A DNA stretch of 64,000 nucleotides from Escherichia whittamii (GCF_014836715.1 NZ_JACSQI010000006.1:62001-126000), one strand, 5' to 3'; positions 21,470-30,956 are shown, counted from the stretch's first letter. Program-made: numbers and translations. The notes: generated by a model not told the origin, from the sequence alone.

Positions 21470-22360
21470 GTGACCGAGCAAACACAGTTTTCTGGCGTCT
21501 GGTGTCCTTCCATCACACCGATGGATAAAGACGGGAATGTAGACCTTAACGGACTGAAGCAGCATCTGCAGCGACTCACTGACGCTAACATCGATGTGAT
21601 ATTGCTAATGGGAAGCATTGGTGAGTTTGCTTCCTTCACCCTGGAAGAGAGGCTCATGCTTATCCGCGAAGCGCGTTCCATGAGCACATTAAAAATGGTG
21701 GCCAACGTCTCGTCCACCTGCACACATGATGTACTGGTGATGGCGCAAGAAGCGTATCGCGTTGGGTACGATGCGGTGATGATCCTCCCGCCTTACTACT
21801 ACGGCCAGACGGCGAAGCAATTATTAAGCTATTTTCGCCATCTGGGTCGCGAATTACAGGGCAAATGGTTCGCATATAACTTCCCGGCGCGGACCGGTTG
21901 TGATTTAACCCCAGACCTGGTTGCCACACTGGCGAGTGAGTTTCCTGAGTTTGCAGGAATTAAAGATACCGTCGATTGCCAGTCACACACCCGCAGCATG
22001 ATTCAGGCAACTCAGGCTGTGCGTCCTGATTTTGCGGTGCTTTCGGGGTATGACGAATATTTCATTCCTAATCTGCTGGCCGGTGGCGCGGGGATAATCT
22101 CTGGCTTAAATAACGTCATGCCGGAGCTGTTTGTTGAAGCACGCGAAGCCTTCAAGAATGGCAATCTCGCTGCCCTACATGAAATTCAGCAACAGATCGG
22201 CACTTATATGTCCATCTACGCCATCGGTGAGGATTTTGTCACCACCATTAAGACGGTGGTATCACGTAAGTTTGGTTACTGCACAGGAGTGTCGCGCAAT
22301 GTCGGTGGAGAGTTAACAGAAAGCGAATGTCGGACGATTGATGAGGTGTTTGTTATTTAA
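21470..22360 (+). CDS. DapA-family aldolase/lyase, probable 2-keto-3-deoxygluconate aldolase
   Basis: A 296-residue (beta/alpha)8 enzyme of the DHDPS/N-acetylneuraminate lyase family, not present here in K-12. The Schiff-base Lys165 is in FAGIKDTVDC and the catalytic Tyr136 in AYNFPARTG; the N-terminal GSIGEFASF replaces the GTTGES of DapA and resembles the GSxGEF of YagE/YjhH-type 2-keto-3-deoxygluconate aldolases. A GTG at 21461 abuts AGGA at 21457-21460 with no spacing, so the second GTG at 21470 (9 bases of spacing) is the better start. It is convergent with the ketodeoxygluconate permease gene kdgT, which favours ketodeoxygluconate or a similar 2-keto-3-deoxy acid as substrate. The exact substrate is inference. 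Confidence 0.8.
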   Translation: MTEQTQFSGVWCPSITPMDKDGNVDLNGLKQHLQRLTDANIDVILLMGSIGEFASFTLEERLMLIREARSMSTLKMVANVSSTCTHDVLVMAQEAYRVGYDAVMILPPYYYGQTAKQLLSYFRHLGRELQGKWFAYNFPARTGCDLTPDLVATLASEFPEFAGIKDTVDCQSHTRSMIQATQAVRPDFAVLSGYDEYFIPNLLAGGAGIISGLNNVMPELFVEAREAFKNGNLAALHEIQQQIGTYMSIYAIGEDFVTTIKTVVSRKFGYCTGVSRNVGGELTESECRTIDEVFVI

Positions 22361-22368
22361 GGTAAAAC

Positions 22369-22396
22369 GCCGGATGAACGTCAATTCATCCGGCGA
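22369..22396. terminator. hairpin between the convergent aldolase gene and kdgT
   Basis: CGCCGGATGAA-CGTCAA-TTCATCCGGCG is a near-perfect inverted repeat located 8 bases after the aldolase stop and 19 bases after the kdgT stop. It lacks a long U-run on either side, so it may work with both genes or stabilise 3' ends. Confidence 0.6.
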
Positions 22397-22415
22397 TAAT
22401 ATGGCATAAGAGAGA

Positions 22416-23399
22416 TTATTTCACCGTCCCCAGAATTTCGATCTTCGCCACTCTGGCTTTGGCTTTACGTGACCAGACAGAGGTAAGAATTGGCACCAGA
22501 ATCGAAGTCACAATTACCGCCGTCGCCACCAACGAAGTTGCCGCAGGCGCCATCGGTTTAAAAGCCGGGATCATTTCCGCAATCAGTACCGGCGTAGCCA
22601 CCGCGGCCCCGGCTGAACTGGAGGCGGCAATTCCGGCAGTGCCATCGCCACCACCAATCAATTTATCGGCAATAATCAACGGAATACCGGTCACGATAAT
22701 CACCGCCACGCCCAACAGGATCCCCAACAAACCTGTCTGGGCAATCACGGTTAAATCAATGGTATTGCCCAGCGCGAAAGCAAAGAACGGGATCAGCGTC
22801 TGCACCGCTTTGCTGAAAAACTCGCGCAATTCAGGATCAAGGTTCCCCAGTGCGAAGCCCACCAGGAACGGCAACACTGCGCCAACGAAAACATGCGGCT
22901 CAAACGAAGCAATCCCGGCGGTTCCCAGAATAATCATCGTCATTAGCGGACCAGATTCCAGCGACATCAAAACAAATGCCCCGGCCTCTTCTTTGGTGCC
23001 GTACTGCTGCATGATAGAGGCATACAGACCGCCGTTGGTCATGTCCATTGCCGCCACCAGCGCCAGCGTTGAAAGCCCGGCAAAGAATCCAACTTCGACA
23101 CCGTGCTCAGGAATAATGCGCGAAGCAATTGCCGCAACCACCCACGCAACGGCAATTTTGGTTACCACCAGCGTACCGGATTTACGCAACACTGTTCCCG
23201 TCGCGCTTAATTTGATAGACGCCCCCATGCAGAAAAACCACACCGCCAGAATAGGCACCGTGCCGGTAATCATCCCGTTGGTGAATGATCCAAAATATTT
23301 TCCCGCCCCCGGCGAGAAGGTGTGACACAGTGCGCCAAGGAACAGCGGGATGAGCATCATCCCCCCCGGGATTTTCTCTATCGTGCGTTTTATCTGCAT
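22416..23399 (-). CDS. kdgT: KdgT, 2-keto-3-deoxygluconate permease
   Basis: KdgT is a proton symporter that brings 2-keto-3-deoxy-D-gluconate, a pectin and glucuronate breakdown product, across the inner membrane. The 327-residue protein has about ten hydrophobic segments with conserved [16 protein letters not shown] and [17 protein letters not shown] blocks of the KdgT family. The start MQIKR follows K-12; two further Met codons lie directly upstream. In K-12 it is repressed by KdgR. Next to it lies a convergent DapA-type aldolase gene that K-12 lacks. Confidence 0.96.
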   Translation of the reverse strand: MQIKRTIEKIPGGMMLIPLFLGALCHTFSPGAGKYFGSFTNGMITGTVPILAVWFFCMGASIKLSATGTVLRKSGTLVVTKIAVAWVVAAIASRIIPEHGVEVGFFAGLSTLALVAAMDMTNGGLYASIMQQYGTKEEAGAFVLMSLESGPLMTMIILGTAGIASFEPHVFVGAVLPFLVGFALGNLDPELREFFSKAVQTLIPFFAFALGNTIDLTVIAQTGLLGILLGVAVIIVTGIPLIIADKLIGGGDGTAGIAASSSAGAAVATPVLIAEMIPAFKPMAPAATSLVATAVIVTSILVPILTSVWSRKAKARVAKIEILGTVK

Positions 23400-23571
23400 T
23401 TTCATCACCTGTTGGCATATTTTTATAGGCTGATGCGAAGTTCCTTAACGGAGCATCAGTGTTGATGGAAATGAAGATAGACATTCAACAGAGCAATAAA
23501 AGTGATCAAAACCACATCAATTGAAACGTTGTTTTAATTTTATAGGATCATTGTTTTTATTTTGAAATTGA

Positions 23572-23613
23572 TCACAAAAAAACCACCGCTATGTGCGATG
23601 GTTTGTTTTTTAT
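23572..23613 (-). terminator. terminator of sodA
   Basis: On the minus strand AAACCATCGC-ACATA-GCGGTGGTTT (one mismatch) is followed by TTTTTGTGATC. The left flank is also T-rich on the plus strand. It lies 46 bases after the sodA stop. Confidence 0.75.
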
Positions 23614-23658
23614 GCTGGCAAACGGCGTAAACGCCTCATTGCAGCAGGCAATATGCGA

Positions 23659-24279
23659 TTATTTTTTCGCCGCGAAACGTGCCGCAGCTTCGTCCCAGTT
23701 CACCACGTTCCAGAACTCTTTAATGTAGTCTGGACGACGGTTCTGGAATTTCAGGTAGTAAGCGTGTTCCCACACATCCAGGCCCACAATCGGGAAGCCG
23801 GAAGCGCCAGAAATGGCTTCGCCCATCAGCGGGGAGTCCTGATTAGCAGTAGAAACCACCGCCAGTTTATCGCCTTTTTGCACCAGCCATGCCCAGCCGG
23901 AACCAAAGCGGGAAGCTGCCGCTTTCTCAAATTCTGCTTTGAAGTTATCAACGGAACCGAAATCACGTTCGATAGCCGCTTTCAGATCGCCCTGCAGGGT
24001 GGTGCCTTTTTTCAGACCTTTCCAGAACAGGCTGTGGTTAGCGTGACCGCCAGCGTTGTTGCGCAGAACGGTTTTTTTGTCTGCTGGCAGCTGGTCCAGT
24101 TTGGTGATCAGCTCTTCAACCGGCAGGTTGGCGAATTCTGGCAGGCTTTCCAGCGCCGCATTGGCGTTGTTGACGTAGGCCTGATGGTGTTTGGTGTGGT
24201 GGATTTCCATGGTCTGCTTATCGAAGTGCGGTTCCAGGGCATCGTAAGCATACGGCAGGGATGGCAGGGTATAGCTCAT
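23659..24279 (-). CDS. sodA: SodA, manganese superoxide dismutase
   Basis: SodA converts superoxide to oxygen and hydrogen peroxide in the cytoplasm. The 206-residue protein has metal ligands His27 (MEIHHTKHH), the His in NHSLFW, and Asp and His in [23 protein letters not shown] with GSGWAWLV and Gln-type residues around it fits the Mn form. The start [14 protein letters not shown] was chosen, with two extra in-frame codons ahead left out. The upstream region has a Fur-like box, fitting known iron control of sodA, which also responds to SoxRS and ArcA. Confidence 0.98.
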   Translation of the reverse strand: MSYTLPSLPYAYDALEPHFDKQTMEIHHTKHHQAYVNNANAALESLPEFANLPVEELITKLDQLPADKKTVLRNNAGGHANHSLFWKGLKKGTTLQGDLKAAIERDFGSVDNFKAEFEKAAASRFGSGWAWLVQKGDKLAVVSTANQDSPLMGEAISGASGFPIVGLDVWEHAYYLKFQNRRPDYIKEFWNVVNWDEAAARFAAKK

Positions 24280-24349
24280 ATTCATCTCCAGTATTGTCGG
24301 GCGGCCGATTGTTAATGCCGCGTAAGCAGTTGGTTCATTATAGTTAATT

Positions 24350-24374
24350 AAATGATATTGAAAATGATTATCGA
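24350..24374 (-). promoter_or_regulatory. Fur box upstream of sodA
   Basis: AAATGATATTGAAAATGATT followed by ATCG carries repeated GATAAT/ATTATC-like hexamers close to the Fur consensus. It lies about 70 bases ahead of the sodA start, as in K-12. Confidence 0.7.
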
Positions 24375-24421
24375 TGCCGTACTTTTCGTAAGGATATGGT
24401 TTTGCAGGAAAATGCCTGAGA

Positions 24422-24437
24422 TGTGAGCCAAATCACC
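24422..24437 (+). promoter_or_regulatory. CRP site of the former rhaT promoter
   Basis: TGTGA-GCCAAA-TCACC fits the CRP consensus TGTGA-N6-TCACA with one mismatch. It lies 127 bases upstream of the rhaT start, followed by TGCCAGTAAATCGGCAACGG, which could hold RhaS half sites. RhaS itself is missing from the locus. Confidence 0.6.
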
Positions 24438-24563
24438 CACTTAATGCCGTGATTGCCAGTAAATCGGCAACGGCGGCAACAGGCGAAAGGTTAATCGACT
24501 ACACAATTTTTACACTCATCTCGTCGGAGATGTGACGCGACGAAAAATGATGAGGATAAAAGA

Positions 24564-25136
24564 ATGAGTAACGCGATTATGATGGGGATTTTTTGGCATT
24601 TGATCGGCGCGGCCAGTGCAGCCTGTTTTTACGCTCCGTTCAAAAAAGTAAAAAAATGGTCATGGGAAACCATGTGGTCAGTCGGTGGGATTGTTTCGTG
24701 GATTATTCTGCCGTGGGCCATCAGCGCCCTGTTACTACCGAATTTCTGGGCGTATTACAGCTCGTTTAGTCTCTCTACCCTGCTGCCTGTTTTTCTGTTC
24801 GGCGCGATGTGGGGGGCAAACATACTCCGCAAAACCTTTGTGATGCAGGTAAACCCCGATGCTCACGCAGAGTATCAGCGTCGGCATAACCCGATCTGGC
24901 CGGAACTGGAAGCTGTATTGAAATCCCACGGCGCGCATAACTACGCCATCTATCTCGATAAAGCGCGAAATTTGCTGTTTGCCACGGTAGAGATTGAATC
25001 TGAAGAATGGTGGAATGCGGTTGCCAGCACTGAAGTCTGCCAACGTTGGAGGAAGCATATGCAGGACGTGATGCCCGCTAATCCGGATAACAGCCCGGTC
25101 AGTAGCGAGCTGCAAGACGTGTTTTACATGGCATAA
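24564..25136 (+). CDS. RhaT'-'RhaM fusion: remnant of the deleted rhamnose locus
   Basis: One uninterrupted 190-residue frame. Residues 1-84 are the N-terminus of the L-rhamnose/proton symporter RhaT ([18 protein letters not shown] ... LFGAMWG), about three of its ten membrane segments. From residue 87 or 88 the sequence is L-rhamnose mutarotase RhaM ([14 protein letters not shown] ... [12 protein letters not shown]), complete except for its initiator. The join lies at about 24813-24826. In K-12 rhaT and rhaM flank rhaR, rhaS, rhaB, rhaA and rhaD, about 7 kb, all absent here. The RhaM part has several changes from K-12 as I recall it, including Arg to Trp in ESEEWWNAV and Trp to Arg in CQRWRKHM, so it may be drifting. 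The transporter part cannot transport. Whether the mutarotase part folds or acts is unknown. Confidence 0.9.
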   Translation: MSNAIMMGIFWHLIGAASAACFYAPFKKVKKWSWETMWSVGGIVSWIILPWAISALLLPNFWAYYSSFSLSTLLPVFLFGAMWGANILRKTFVMQVNPDAHAEYQRRHNPIWPELEAVLKSHGAHNYAIYLDKARNLLFATVEIESEEWWNAVASTEVCQRWRKHMQDVMPANPDNSPVSSELQDVFYMA

Positions 25137-25230
25137 TCCACTGCGGTGCCGGATCCCCCTCAGACACCGCGATGACAATTGATTAATATAGATTTCGCTG
25201 ACGCAATTTATCCAACATCTCCCGGGTCAA

Positions 25231-25971
25231 TTAAAAACGCCAACTCACTCCGGTGACAAAAGTAAAACTTTCATTACGGTCAATCATTGGGCTGTTAGTG
25301 ATCTCTTCCGGCAGCTCGCTGTATCCGGCACTCGCCATTAATACGACGTGTTCTCCGATGGGGTATTTTGCCGTCAGGCTGACATAAGGCACCCAGGCAT
25401 CTTGCGCGGTATAACTCGCCAGACCGCTGCGACGAGACTCGCTCTCTGAAATGCCATAGTAATAGTCACTGAAATTCTCGTCATAATAGAGAACGCCAAG
25501 AGCAGGTGTCAGCGACAGGCGACCTATCTGCATTTTGTGGAATAACGATAACTCACCCACCCAACCGTTACTGTTATCCAGAACATCAGCCGCCGCAGAA
25601 GCCTTCACGGTCCCCCAACGCTCATGGTGATACCAGGCAACACCCGCCATTGCCGTGCTGTCACGCTTATCGAGTTGTTGCATAGCATGGTCGTCATTAT
25701 CAGCAGGATCAAATTCCAGTGGCATCCAGGATGCCGTCAGGCTAAGTTCATTTTTTTCACTTTGCGACAGAATAAAACCTAACGTGGTCTGGCGGACATA
25801 AAAAGAATCGCTCTCATAACTGATCAGCGGAATTGCTTTGGTATTTTCATTATAACCGCGATAAGGCGATTCATTATAAACTGCGCCAGTACCAACGGAT
25901 AATTCTGCAGCAGTTGCACTTGCCATAAAAGGCATAAAAAATAACGCCACAATATTTCGGTTAATTAACAT
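25231..25971 (-). CDS. yiaT: YiaT, MipA/OmpV-family outer-membrane protein
   Basis: A 246-residue protein with a signal peptide (MLINRNIVALFFMPFMASATA, then AELSVG) and a beta-barrel body ending in Phe (TGVSWRF), as outer-membrane proteins do. It belongs to the MipA/OmpV family; the related MipA scaffolds murein enzymes. The role of YiaT is not settled. The start was set at MLINRN rather than three codons upstream. It is divergent from the LysR-type gene yiaU, the likely regulator. In K-12 it neighbours the yiaK-S/sgb operon; here its other side abuts the rhamnose remnant. Confidence 0.93.
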   Translation of the reverse strand: MLINRNIVALFFMPFMASATAAELSVGTGAVYNESPYRGYNENTKAIPLISYESDSFYVRQTTLGFILSQSEKNELSLTASWMPLEFDPADNDDHAMQQLDKRDSTAMAGVAWYHHERWGTVKASAAADVLDNSNGWVGELSLFHKMQIGRLSLTPALGVLYYDENFSDYYYGISESESRRSGLASYTAQDAWVPYVSLTAKYPIGEHVVLMASAGYSELPEEITNSPMIDRNESFTFVTGVSWRF

Positions 25972-26095
25972 GTCCGACATTCCATTTTAAATTAAGATAA
26001 AAAAGAGTCGGCATAGTAATGCTTACAATTTCTCCGGTGCAAGATTCATATTTATATAGTAATATATAAAATTATATATAAATTGGACTGTTGCG

Positions 26096-27070
26096 ATGAC
26101 AAAATTACAACTCAAGTACCGGGAGTTAAAAATTATCTCGGTAATCGCTGCCAGTGAAAATATCAGCCATGCAGCTACCGTGCTTGGCATCGCGCAGGCC
26201 AATGTCAGTAAATATCTTGCTGATTTTGAATCAAAAGTGGGTTTAAAAGTCTTTGACAGAACCACACGGCAACTAATGCTGACGCCTTTTGGCGCCGCAC
26301 TATTACCGTACATTAATGATATGCTCGACAGAAACGAGCAGCTTAATAATTTTATTGCAGATTATAAGCATGAGAAACGTGGTCGGGTTACCATCTACGC
26401 ACCAACTGGCATTATTACCTATTTATCCAAACACGTTATCGACAAAATTAAAGATATCGGTGAAATCACCTTATCGCTAAAAACCTGCAATCTTGAGCGC
26501 AACGCTTTTTATGAAGGCGTCGAATTTCCCGATGATTGTGATATTTTAATCAGCTACGCGCCACCAAAAGATGAATCGCTGGTTGCCAGTTTTATTACGC
26601 AATATGCAGTAACCGCCTATGCCAGCCAAACTTATCTTGAGAAACATCCCATTAGCCAACCAGACGAACTTGAACATCACTCCTGTATTTTGATCGATTC
26701 GATGATGATCGATGACGCGAATATCTGGCGCTTCAACGTCGCCGGAAGTAAAGAAGTGCGTGATTATCGTGTTACGGGAAATTACGTCTGCGACAATACT
26801 CAGTCGGCGCTGGAGCTGGCGCGAAATCACCTGGGGATTGTGTTTGCGCCAGACAAAAGTGTGCAGAGCGACCTGCAAGACGGCACGCTGATCCCCTGTT
26901 TCCAGCAACCGTATGAATGGTGGCTGGATCTGGTGGCTATCTTCCGTAAACGGGAATACCAGCCCTGGCGGGTCCAGTATGTGTTGGACGAGATGCTGCG
27001 TGAAATTCGCCACCAGCTTGCCCAGTCGCAGCAACTGCGGCCTGAACAAGCGGCGGAAAACAAAGATTAA
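26096..27070 (+). CDS. yiaU: YiaU, LysR-type transcriptional regulator
   Basis: A 324-residue LysR-family regulator. The N-terminal winged helix-turn-helix (about residues 5-62) includes [33 protein letters not shown]. The effector-binding domain follows (residues 90-300). It is divergent from yiaT across 124 AT-rich bases and overlaps the 3' end of the convergent yiaV by four bases. K-12 work links YiaU to outer-membrane and envelope targets. By position it probably controls yiaT and perhaps yiaVW. Confidence 0.93.
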   Translation: MTKLQLKYRELKIISVIAASENISHAATVLGIAQANVSKYLADFESKVGLKVFDRTTRQLMLTPFGAALLPYINDMLDRNEQLNNFIADYKHEKRGRVTIYAPTGIITYLSKHVIDKIKDIGEITLSLKTCNLERNAFYEGVEFPDDCDILISYAPPKDESLVASFITQYAVTAYASQTYLEKHPISQPDELEHHSCILIDSMMIDDANIWRFNVAGSKEVRDYRVTGNYVCDNTQSALELARNHLGIVFAPDKSVQSDLQDGTLIPCFQQPYEWWLDLVAIFRKREYQPWRVQYVLDEMLREIRHQLAQSQQLRPEQAAENKD

Positions 27071-28203
27071 TGGTCGAGATAAAGGTAATGCACCCAGCTG
27101 GTCATGCGTAACAGCACTTTGCGCATGACCGAAACATGGCTGAAATGATCGGAATAGACCGCCACCTGGGCGTAAATACCGTCTGGTAATGCGCTCAAAT
27201 CAATATGCTCATCCAGCTCAATGGTCGCGATAACGCCATCAGAACCTGGTGCTGTATTTAAGGACTGTAAAGTGCCGGTCGACTGATAAGCCCCTCCGGG
27301 AACGGCTGGACTGATGGCTGCCAACTTACCGCTGAAGACCTTACCTGGCAGGGCATTAAACACCACTTCCGCATCATCGCCGGGGGCCAGGCGCAGCAAG
27401 GAGTTCTGGCGGAACTGTGCCACGATTTGTCGTTTCTGATCGGGTATAAACACCATTACCGGACGCAGCGGCAGCGACGCGGCATACGTTCCTGGACGAA
27501 TCAGTACCTGAGTCACGTAACCGTCGCTCGGCGCACGCACTACCGTCTGCTCAAGGTTATATTTTGCTTCCGCAAGCTGCGCTTTCAGGCTGGCGATTTG
27601 TGAATGCTCCCCCAACACCAGGCTGTCGAGTTGGCTCTGGATCTGTTTTTGTTCCGCCGCCGATGACTTCACTGAGGCTTCCTGCGCCAGATAATTTTGC
27701 CGCGCCACATCGATATCCCGTTCTGAAAACGGGTTTACTTTCGCCTGACTGCCGCGTGCGTAACGCTGGTACTCTTTAGCAAATTTATCCCGTGTAACCT
27801 TTGCCTGCTGGGTATTCGCCACCATCTCATCTAACTCTGCACCCAATGCCCGCTGCTTATGTTCTTCGGTGACGATATCCGCCATCAGCCGATCTACTCG
27901 TGCCTGATAACGCGTCGGGTCCAGTCGGAATAGCACCTCACCTTTTTTAATCAGCGTATTTTTCTTATCCGTCACTTCAATTACTACACCCGTCACCTGC
28001 GGAACAACCGGAATGGAAATAACTGCTTTTTGCGCTTTAAAGGTATATGGATGGTTATAGTTCATTAATAGAATTAAGCCACTGACAATAAATATGCCGC
28101 CCAGTGCCGCAGTAGGGACAGTCCATTTATTCACGGGAATTTTAAAAATCTTAAACATTGCCCATGCGAAAGCCACATAGGTCAAAATAATCAGTAAATC
28201 CAT
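27067..28203 (-). CDS. yiaV: YiaV, HlyD/EmrA-like membrane fusion protein
   Basis: A 378-residue periplasmic adaptor: an N-terminal membrane segment (about residues 5-20), a second hydrophobic stretch (30-48), then a biotinyl-lipoyl domain, a long alpha hairpin (about residues 100-210) and the matching lipoyl half with [21 protein letters not shown]. Such proteins bridge inner-membrane pumps and outer-membrane channels. No pump gene lies nearby; its only partner is yiaW, five bases upstream. It is closely related to YibH 9 kb away, with an almost identical C-terminal tail. Function is not proven. Confidence 0.93.
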   Translation of the reverse strand: MDLLIILTYVAFAWAMFKIFKIPVNKWTVPTAALGGIFIVSGLILLMNYNHPYTFKAQKAVISIPVVPQVTGVVIEVTDKKNTLIKKGEVLFRLDPTRYQARVDRLMADIVTEEHKQRALGAELDEMVANTQQAKVTRDKFAKEYQRYARGSQAKVNPFSERDIDVARQNYLAQEASVKSSAAEQKQIQSQLDSLVLGEHSQIASLKAQLAEAKYNLEQTVVRAPSDGYVTQVLIRPGTYAASLPLRPVMVFIPDQKRQIVAQFRQNSLLRLAPGDDAEVVFNALPGKVFSGKLAAISPAVPGGAYQSTGTLQSLNTAPGSDGVIATIELDEHIDLSALPDGIYAQVAVYSDHFSHVSVMRKVLLRMTSWVHYLYLDH

Positions 28204-28208
28204 AAATA

Positions 28209-28532
28209 TTACTCGGCAGAAGGGGCTTTCATATCAGCGAGCTGTTTCTCCAGCCCGGCAATACGCTGTTGCAGTTGTATAATGGATGAATCATGACTTT
28301 GCATTCCCCATCCCCGCTCCGGGCGGTAAAGCGTGGCCCAAATCCACAAAAAGGGCCAGATAACGTGCAGCGTAAACAAACTCACCCAACCGGCAACATG
28401 AATGGCATCGGCATGAGGATGGTTGCGTTTTTTCGCAATCAGGTAGGGAATATCATGTAAAATAATAATCCCATAGAAGATCACCAGGAATACAAAAATA
28501 AGCACTCCCAGTGCAAAATAATCCAGGAACAT
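28209..28532 (-). CDS. yiaW: YiaW, DUF3302 inner-membrane protein
   Basis: A 107-residue protein with two membrane segments (about residues 5-26 and 48-68) and a cytoplasmic coiled tail ([17 protein letters not shown]). DUF3302 proteins are always found with a YiaV/YibH-type adaptor, and here too yiaW comes first in a two-gene operon. The start [13 protein letters not shown] was chosen over an in-frame extension with no ribosome site. YibI at 37807 is its paralogue. No function is established. Confidence 0.92.
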   Translation of the reverse strand: MFLDYFALGVLIFVFLVIFYGIIILHDIPYLIAKKRNHPHADAIHVAGWVSLFTLHVIWPFLWIWATLYRPERGWGMQSHDSSIIQLQQRIAGLEKQLADMKAPSAE

Positions 28533-28693
28533 ATTTTCCTCAGAGAATATAAAAAAGAACAATTAACACATATTATGAAATGCCATAATGCAGTGCAATT
28601 TCCTTATTTATATAACGGCATATTGTTTTATATATACTTTCTGAAATGTGCTGTCTGGCTTTTCAACAGCTCGAAGCTTATCATATTGAAATA

Positions 28694-29029
28694 ATGGAAT
28701 TATTGGCCAAACTTATGAATAACACCAGCAACACATCTACAGTGCAGCTTAAACGTATTAAACCATCAATTATCTACCGTTTATTGCTGATTGGCCTCGG
28801 TACGCCATTGGTTATCTACGGCCTGGTTTGCGGTATTTTAGGCATGTTTGGCTACGACCAGGTGAGATGGAACGACACCGTGATACACGGCCTACTGGCC
28901 CTGCCTGCGGGATTGCTTGCAGGCCTGTCAGTCAGTGTGTTCCTCACCGTACTGATTGGCACCATCGCTTGTTTTGGTCTGTGGTTGTACAGCCTGGTTC
29001 GCCCGCTCACTATCGAAACGCGAGATTAA
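28694..29029 (+). CDS. small membrane protein of unknown function
   Basis: A 111-residue frame from the ATG at 28694 (or 104 residues from 28715) with three hydrophobic stretches: residues about 30-52, 62-85 and 85-100 (YRLLLIGLGTPLVIYGLVCG, LLALPAGLLAGLSVSVFLTV). No clear ribosome-binding site precedes either start. It lies between the divergent yiaW and the convergent aldB and ends REP-proximal. I do not recognise the family. Good membrane periodicity and a position where no other frame makes sense support it being a gene, but K-12 annotation as I recall it lists none here. Confidence 0.6.
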   Translation: MELLAKLMNNTSNTSTVQLKRIKPSIIYRLLLIGLGTPLVIYGLVCGILGMFGYDQVRWNDTVIHGLLALPAGLLAGLSVSVFLTVLIGTIACFGLWLYSLVRPLTIETRD

Positions 29030-29148
29030 ACGCCGGGCAGCTTCCGCCAGAAACGCACTTCTGTTGGCGTAATCAGGATTATTGCGCACGTAGGTTTCAA
29101 TTGACGCATAAATAAAGCGCAGATTGTAACAACGTGCGCTTTGTTTAT

Positions 29149-29222
29149 GCCGGATGCGGCGTGTACGCCTTATCCGGCCTACGCCGTAGGCATGATAAGA
29201 CGCGTAAGCGTCGCATCAGGCA
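29149..29222. repeat. REP pair (BIME) downstream of aldB
   Basis: GCCGGATGCGGCGTGTACGC...TTATCCGGCCTAC is joined through a short GCC to GTAGGCATGATAAGACGCG...GCATCAGGCA. It lies between the ends of the small membrane-protein gene and aldB. Confidence 0.9.
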
Positions 29223-29252
29223 ATGAATACCCGATGCGACCAGCTTCTTACA

Positions 29253-30791
29253 TCAGAACAGCCCCAACGGTTTATCCGAGTAGCTCACCAGTAGGCACTT
29301 GGTTTGCTGATAATGTTCCAGCATCATCTTATGGGTTTCGCGCCCGATGCCCGACTGTTTGTAGCCGCCAAACGCTGCGTGTGCCGGGTAGGCATGATAA
29401 CAGTTGGTCCACACGCGCCCAGCCTGAATGCCGCGCCCCATCTTATAGGCAAGATTGCCGTTACGACTCCAGACGCCTGCGCCCAAACCATATTGTGTAT
29501 CGTTCGCCAGCTCCAGCGCCTCATCCATCGTTTTGAAGGTGGTTACCGCCAGCACCGGGCCAAAAATTTCTTCCTGGAACACACGCATATTGTTCTGACC
29601 AAACAGGATTGTCGGTTCAAGGTAGTAGCCGTCTTTCAACTCACCTTCCAGCAGCTTACGCCGCCCGCCGGTGAGCACGTCTGCGCCCTCTTTTTTACCG
29701 ATATCAATGTAATTGAGGATAGTTTCCAGTTGCCCATGAGATACCTGCGCGCCCATTTGCGTCACGCTGTCGAGCGGGTTACCGCTACGAATACCTTCAA
29801 CACGGCGGATGGCGCGTTCCATAAAGCGTTCATAGATAGACTCCTGCACTAAAGCACGGCTTGGACAGGTACAGACTTCGCCCTGGTTAAAGGCAAATAG
29901 TGCAAAGCCTTCCAGCGCTTTATCGAAAAAGGCATCTTCTTCATCCATCACGTCAGCAAAGAAGATATTTGGCGACTTGCCGCCCAGCTCCAGCGTCACC
30001 GGAATAATATTTTGCGTGGCGTACTGCATAATCTGCTGGCCCACTTCCGTTGAGCCGGTAAATGCCACTTTGGCAATACGTTTTGAGGTCGCCAGATATT
30101 CGCCAATTTCGCCGCCCGCACCGTTTACCACGTTCACCACGCCTGGCGGCAGTAAATCACCAACGATCTCCATTAGCAGCAGTACAGAAAGCGGAGTGAG
30201 TCGTGCGGGTTTCAGCACCACGCAGTTGCCCGCCGCCAGCGCGGGCGCCATTTTCCAGCTCGCCATCAGCAACGGGAAGTTCCACGGGATAATCTGCCCC
30301 ACCACGCCTAACGGTTCGTGGAAGTGATAAGCCACAGTTTCGCTATCGACTTCACTGATCCCACCTTCCTGCGCCCGAATACACGAGGCGAAATAGCGGA
30401 AATGGTCAATCGCCAGCGGCACATCGGCAGCACTGGTTTCGCGGATGGGCTTGCCGTTATCCCAGGTTTCTGCCGTCGCTAACAGCTCGAGGTTTTGTTC
30501 CATTCGATCCGCAATCTTAAACAGAATCGCCGCGCGATCCTGCACCGAGGTATGCGCCCATTTGTCTTTCACTTTATGCGCGGCATCCAGCGCCAGATCG
30601 ATGTCGCGTTTGCCCGAAGACGCCACTTCGCACAGTAGCTGCCCGGTCACCGGCGTCAGGTTCTGGTAATACTCGCCGTCGGCGGGCGCGACCCATTCGC
30701 CGCCGATAAAGTTGTCATAGCGGGCTTTTAACTTGAGGGGGAAACCATACTCGCCGGGCTTAATCTGTGCTGAAGGGGGATTGTTGGTCAT
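29253..30791 (-). CDS. aldB: AldB, NADP-dependent aldehyde dehydrogenase
   Basis: AldB oxidises acetaldehyde and other aldehydes to acids, serving ethanol and aldehyde detoxification. It is 512 residues and its gene is induced in stationary phase in K-12. The catalytic Glu is in [11 protein letters not shown] and the nucleophile Cys in [14 protein letters not shown]; the NAD(P) motif FTGSTEVGQ precedes them. The start [16 protein letters not shown] is chosen by family length; a 30-codon upstream extension has no support. An Fe-alcohol dehydrogenase gene (yiaY) lies directly upstream, giving an alcohol-aldehyde-acid pair. Confidence 0.96.
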   Translation of the reverse strand: MTNNPPSAQIKPGEYGFPLKLKARYDNFIGGEWVAPADGEYYQNLTPVTGQLLCEVASSGKRDIDLALDAAHKVKDKWAHTSVQDRAAILFKIADRMEQNLELLATAETWDNGKPIRETSAADVPLAIDHFRYFASCIRAQEGGISEVDSETVAYHFHEPLGVVGQIIPWNFPLLMASWKMAPALAAGNCVVLKPARLTPLSVLLLMEIVGDLLPPGVVNVVNGAGGEIGEYLATSKRIAKVAFTGSTEVGQQIMQYATQNIIPVTLELGGKSPNIFFADVMDEEDAFFDKALEGFALFAFNQGEVCTCPSRALVQESIYERFMERAIRRVEGIRSGNPLDSVTQMGAQVSHGQLETILNYIDIGKKEGADVLTGGRRKLLEGELKDGYYLEPTILFGQNNMRVFQEEIFGPVLAVTTFKTMDEALELANDTQYGLGAGVWSRNGNLAYKMGRGIQAGRVWTNCYHAYPAHAAFGGYKQSGIGRETHKMMLEHYQQTKCLLVSYSDKPLGLF

Positions 30792-30956
30792 GGTAGTCTC
30801 CTTGCGGTGTGAGGTATAACAAGGGTAGACGTGACTGGCGAAATCTTCGCCAGCCGGTGACAGCTTTACGACGGCAATCACGAATTTACGGGCAAGGACT
30901 ACAGAGATAGTTTCAGCAAAACGACTGACAACACGTCAGCCGTTACGAGAAGGTAA

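Noticed and set aside
22459-23325. 288-codon plus-strand frame opposite kdgT
   Set aside because: Antisense to a clear permease; low-complexity Ala/Ile/Pro/Ser composition, no ribosome site.
25183-25230. Short minus-strand tail (LTREMLDKLRQRNLY) in frame after the YiaT stop codon
   Set aside because: Only 15 codons; could be a scrap from the rearrangement or chance. Too short to assign.
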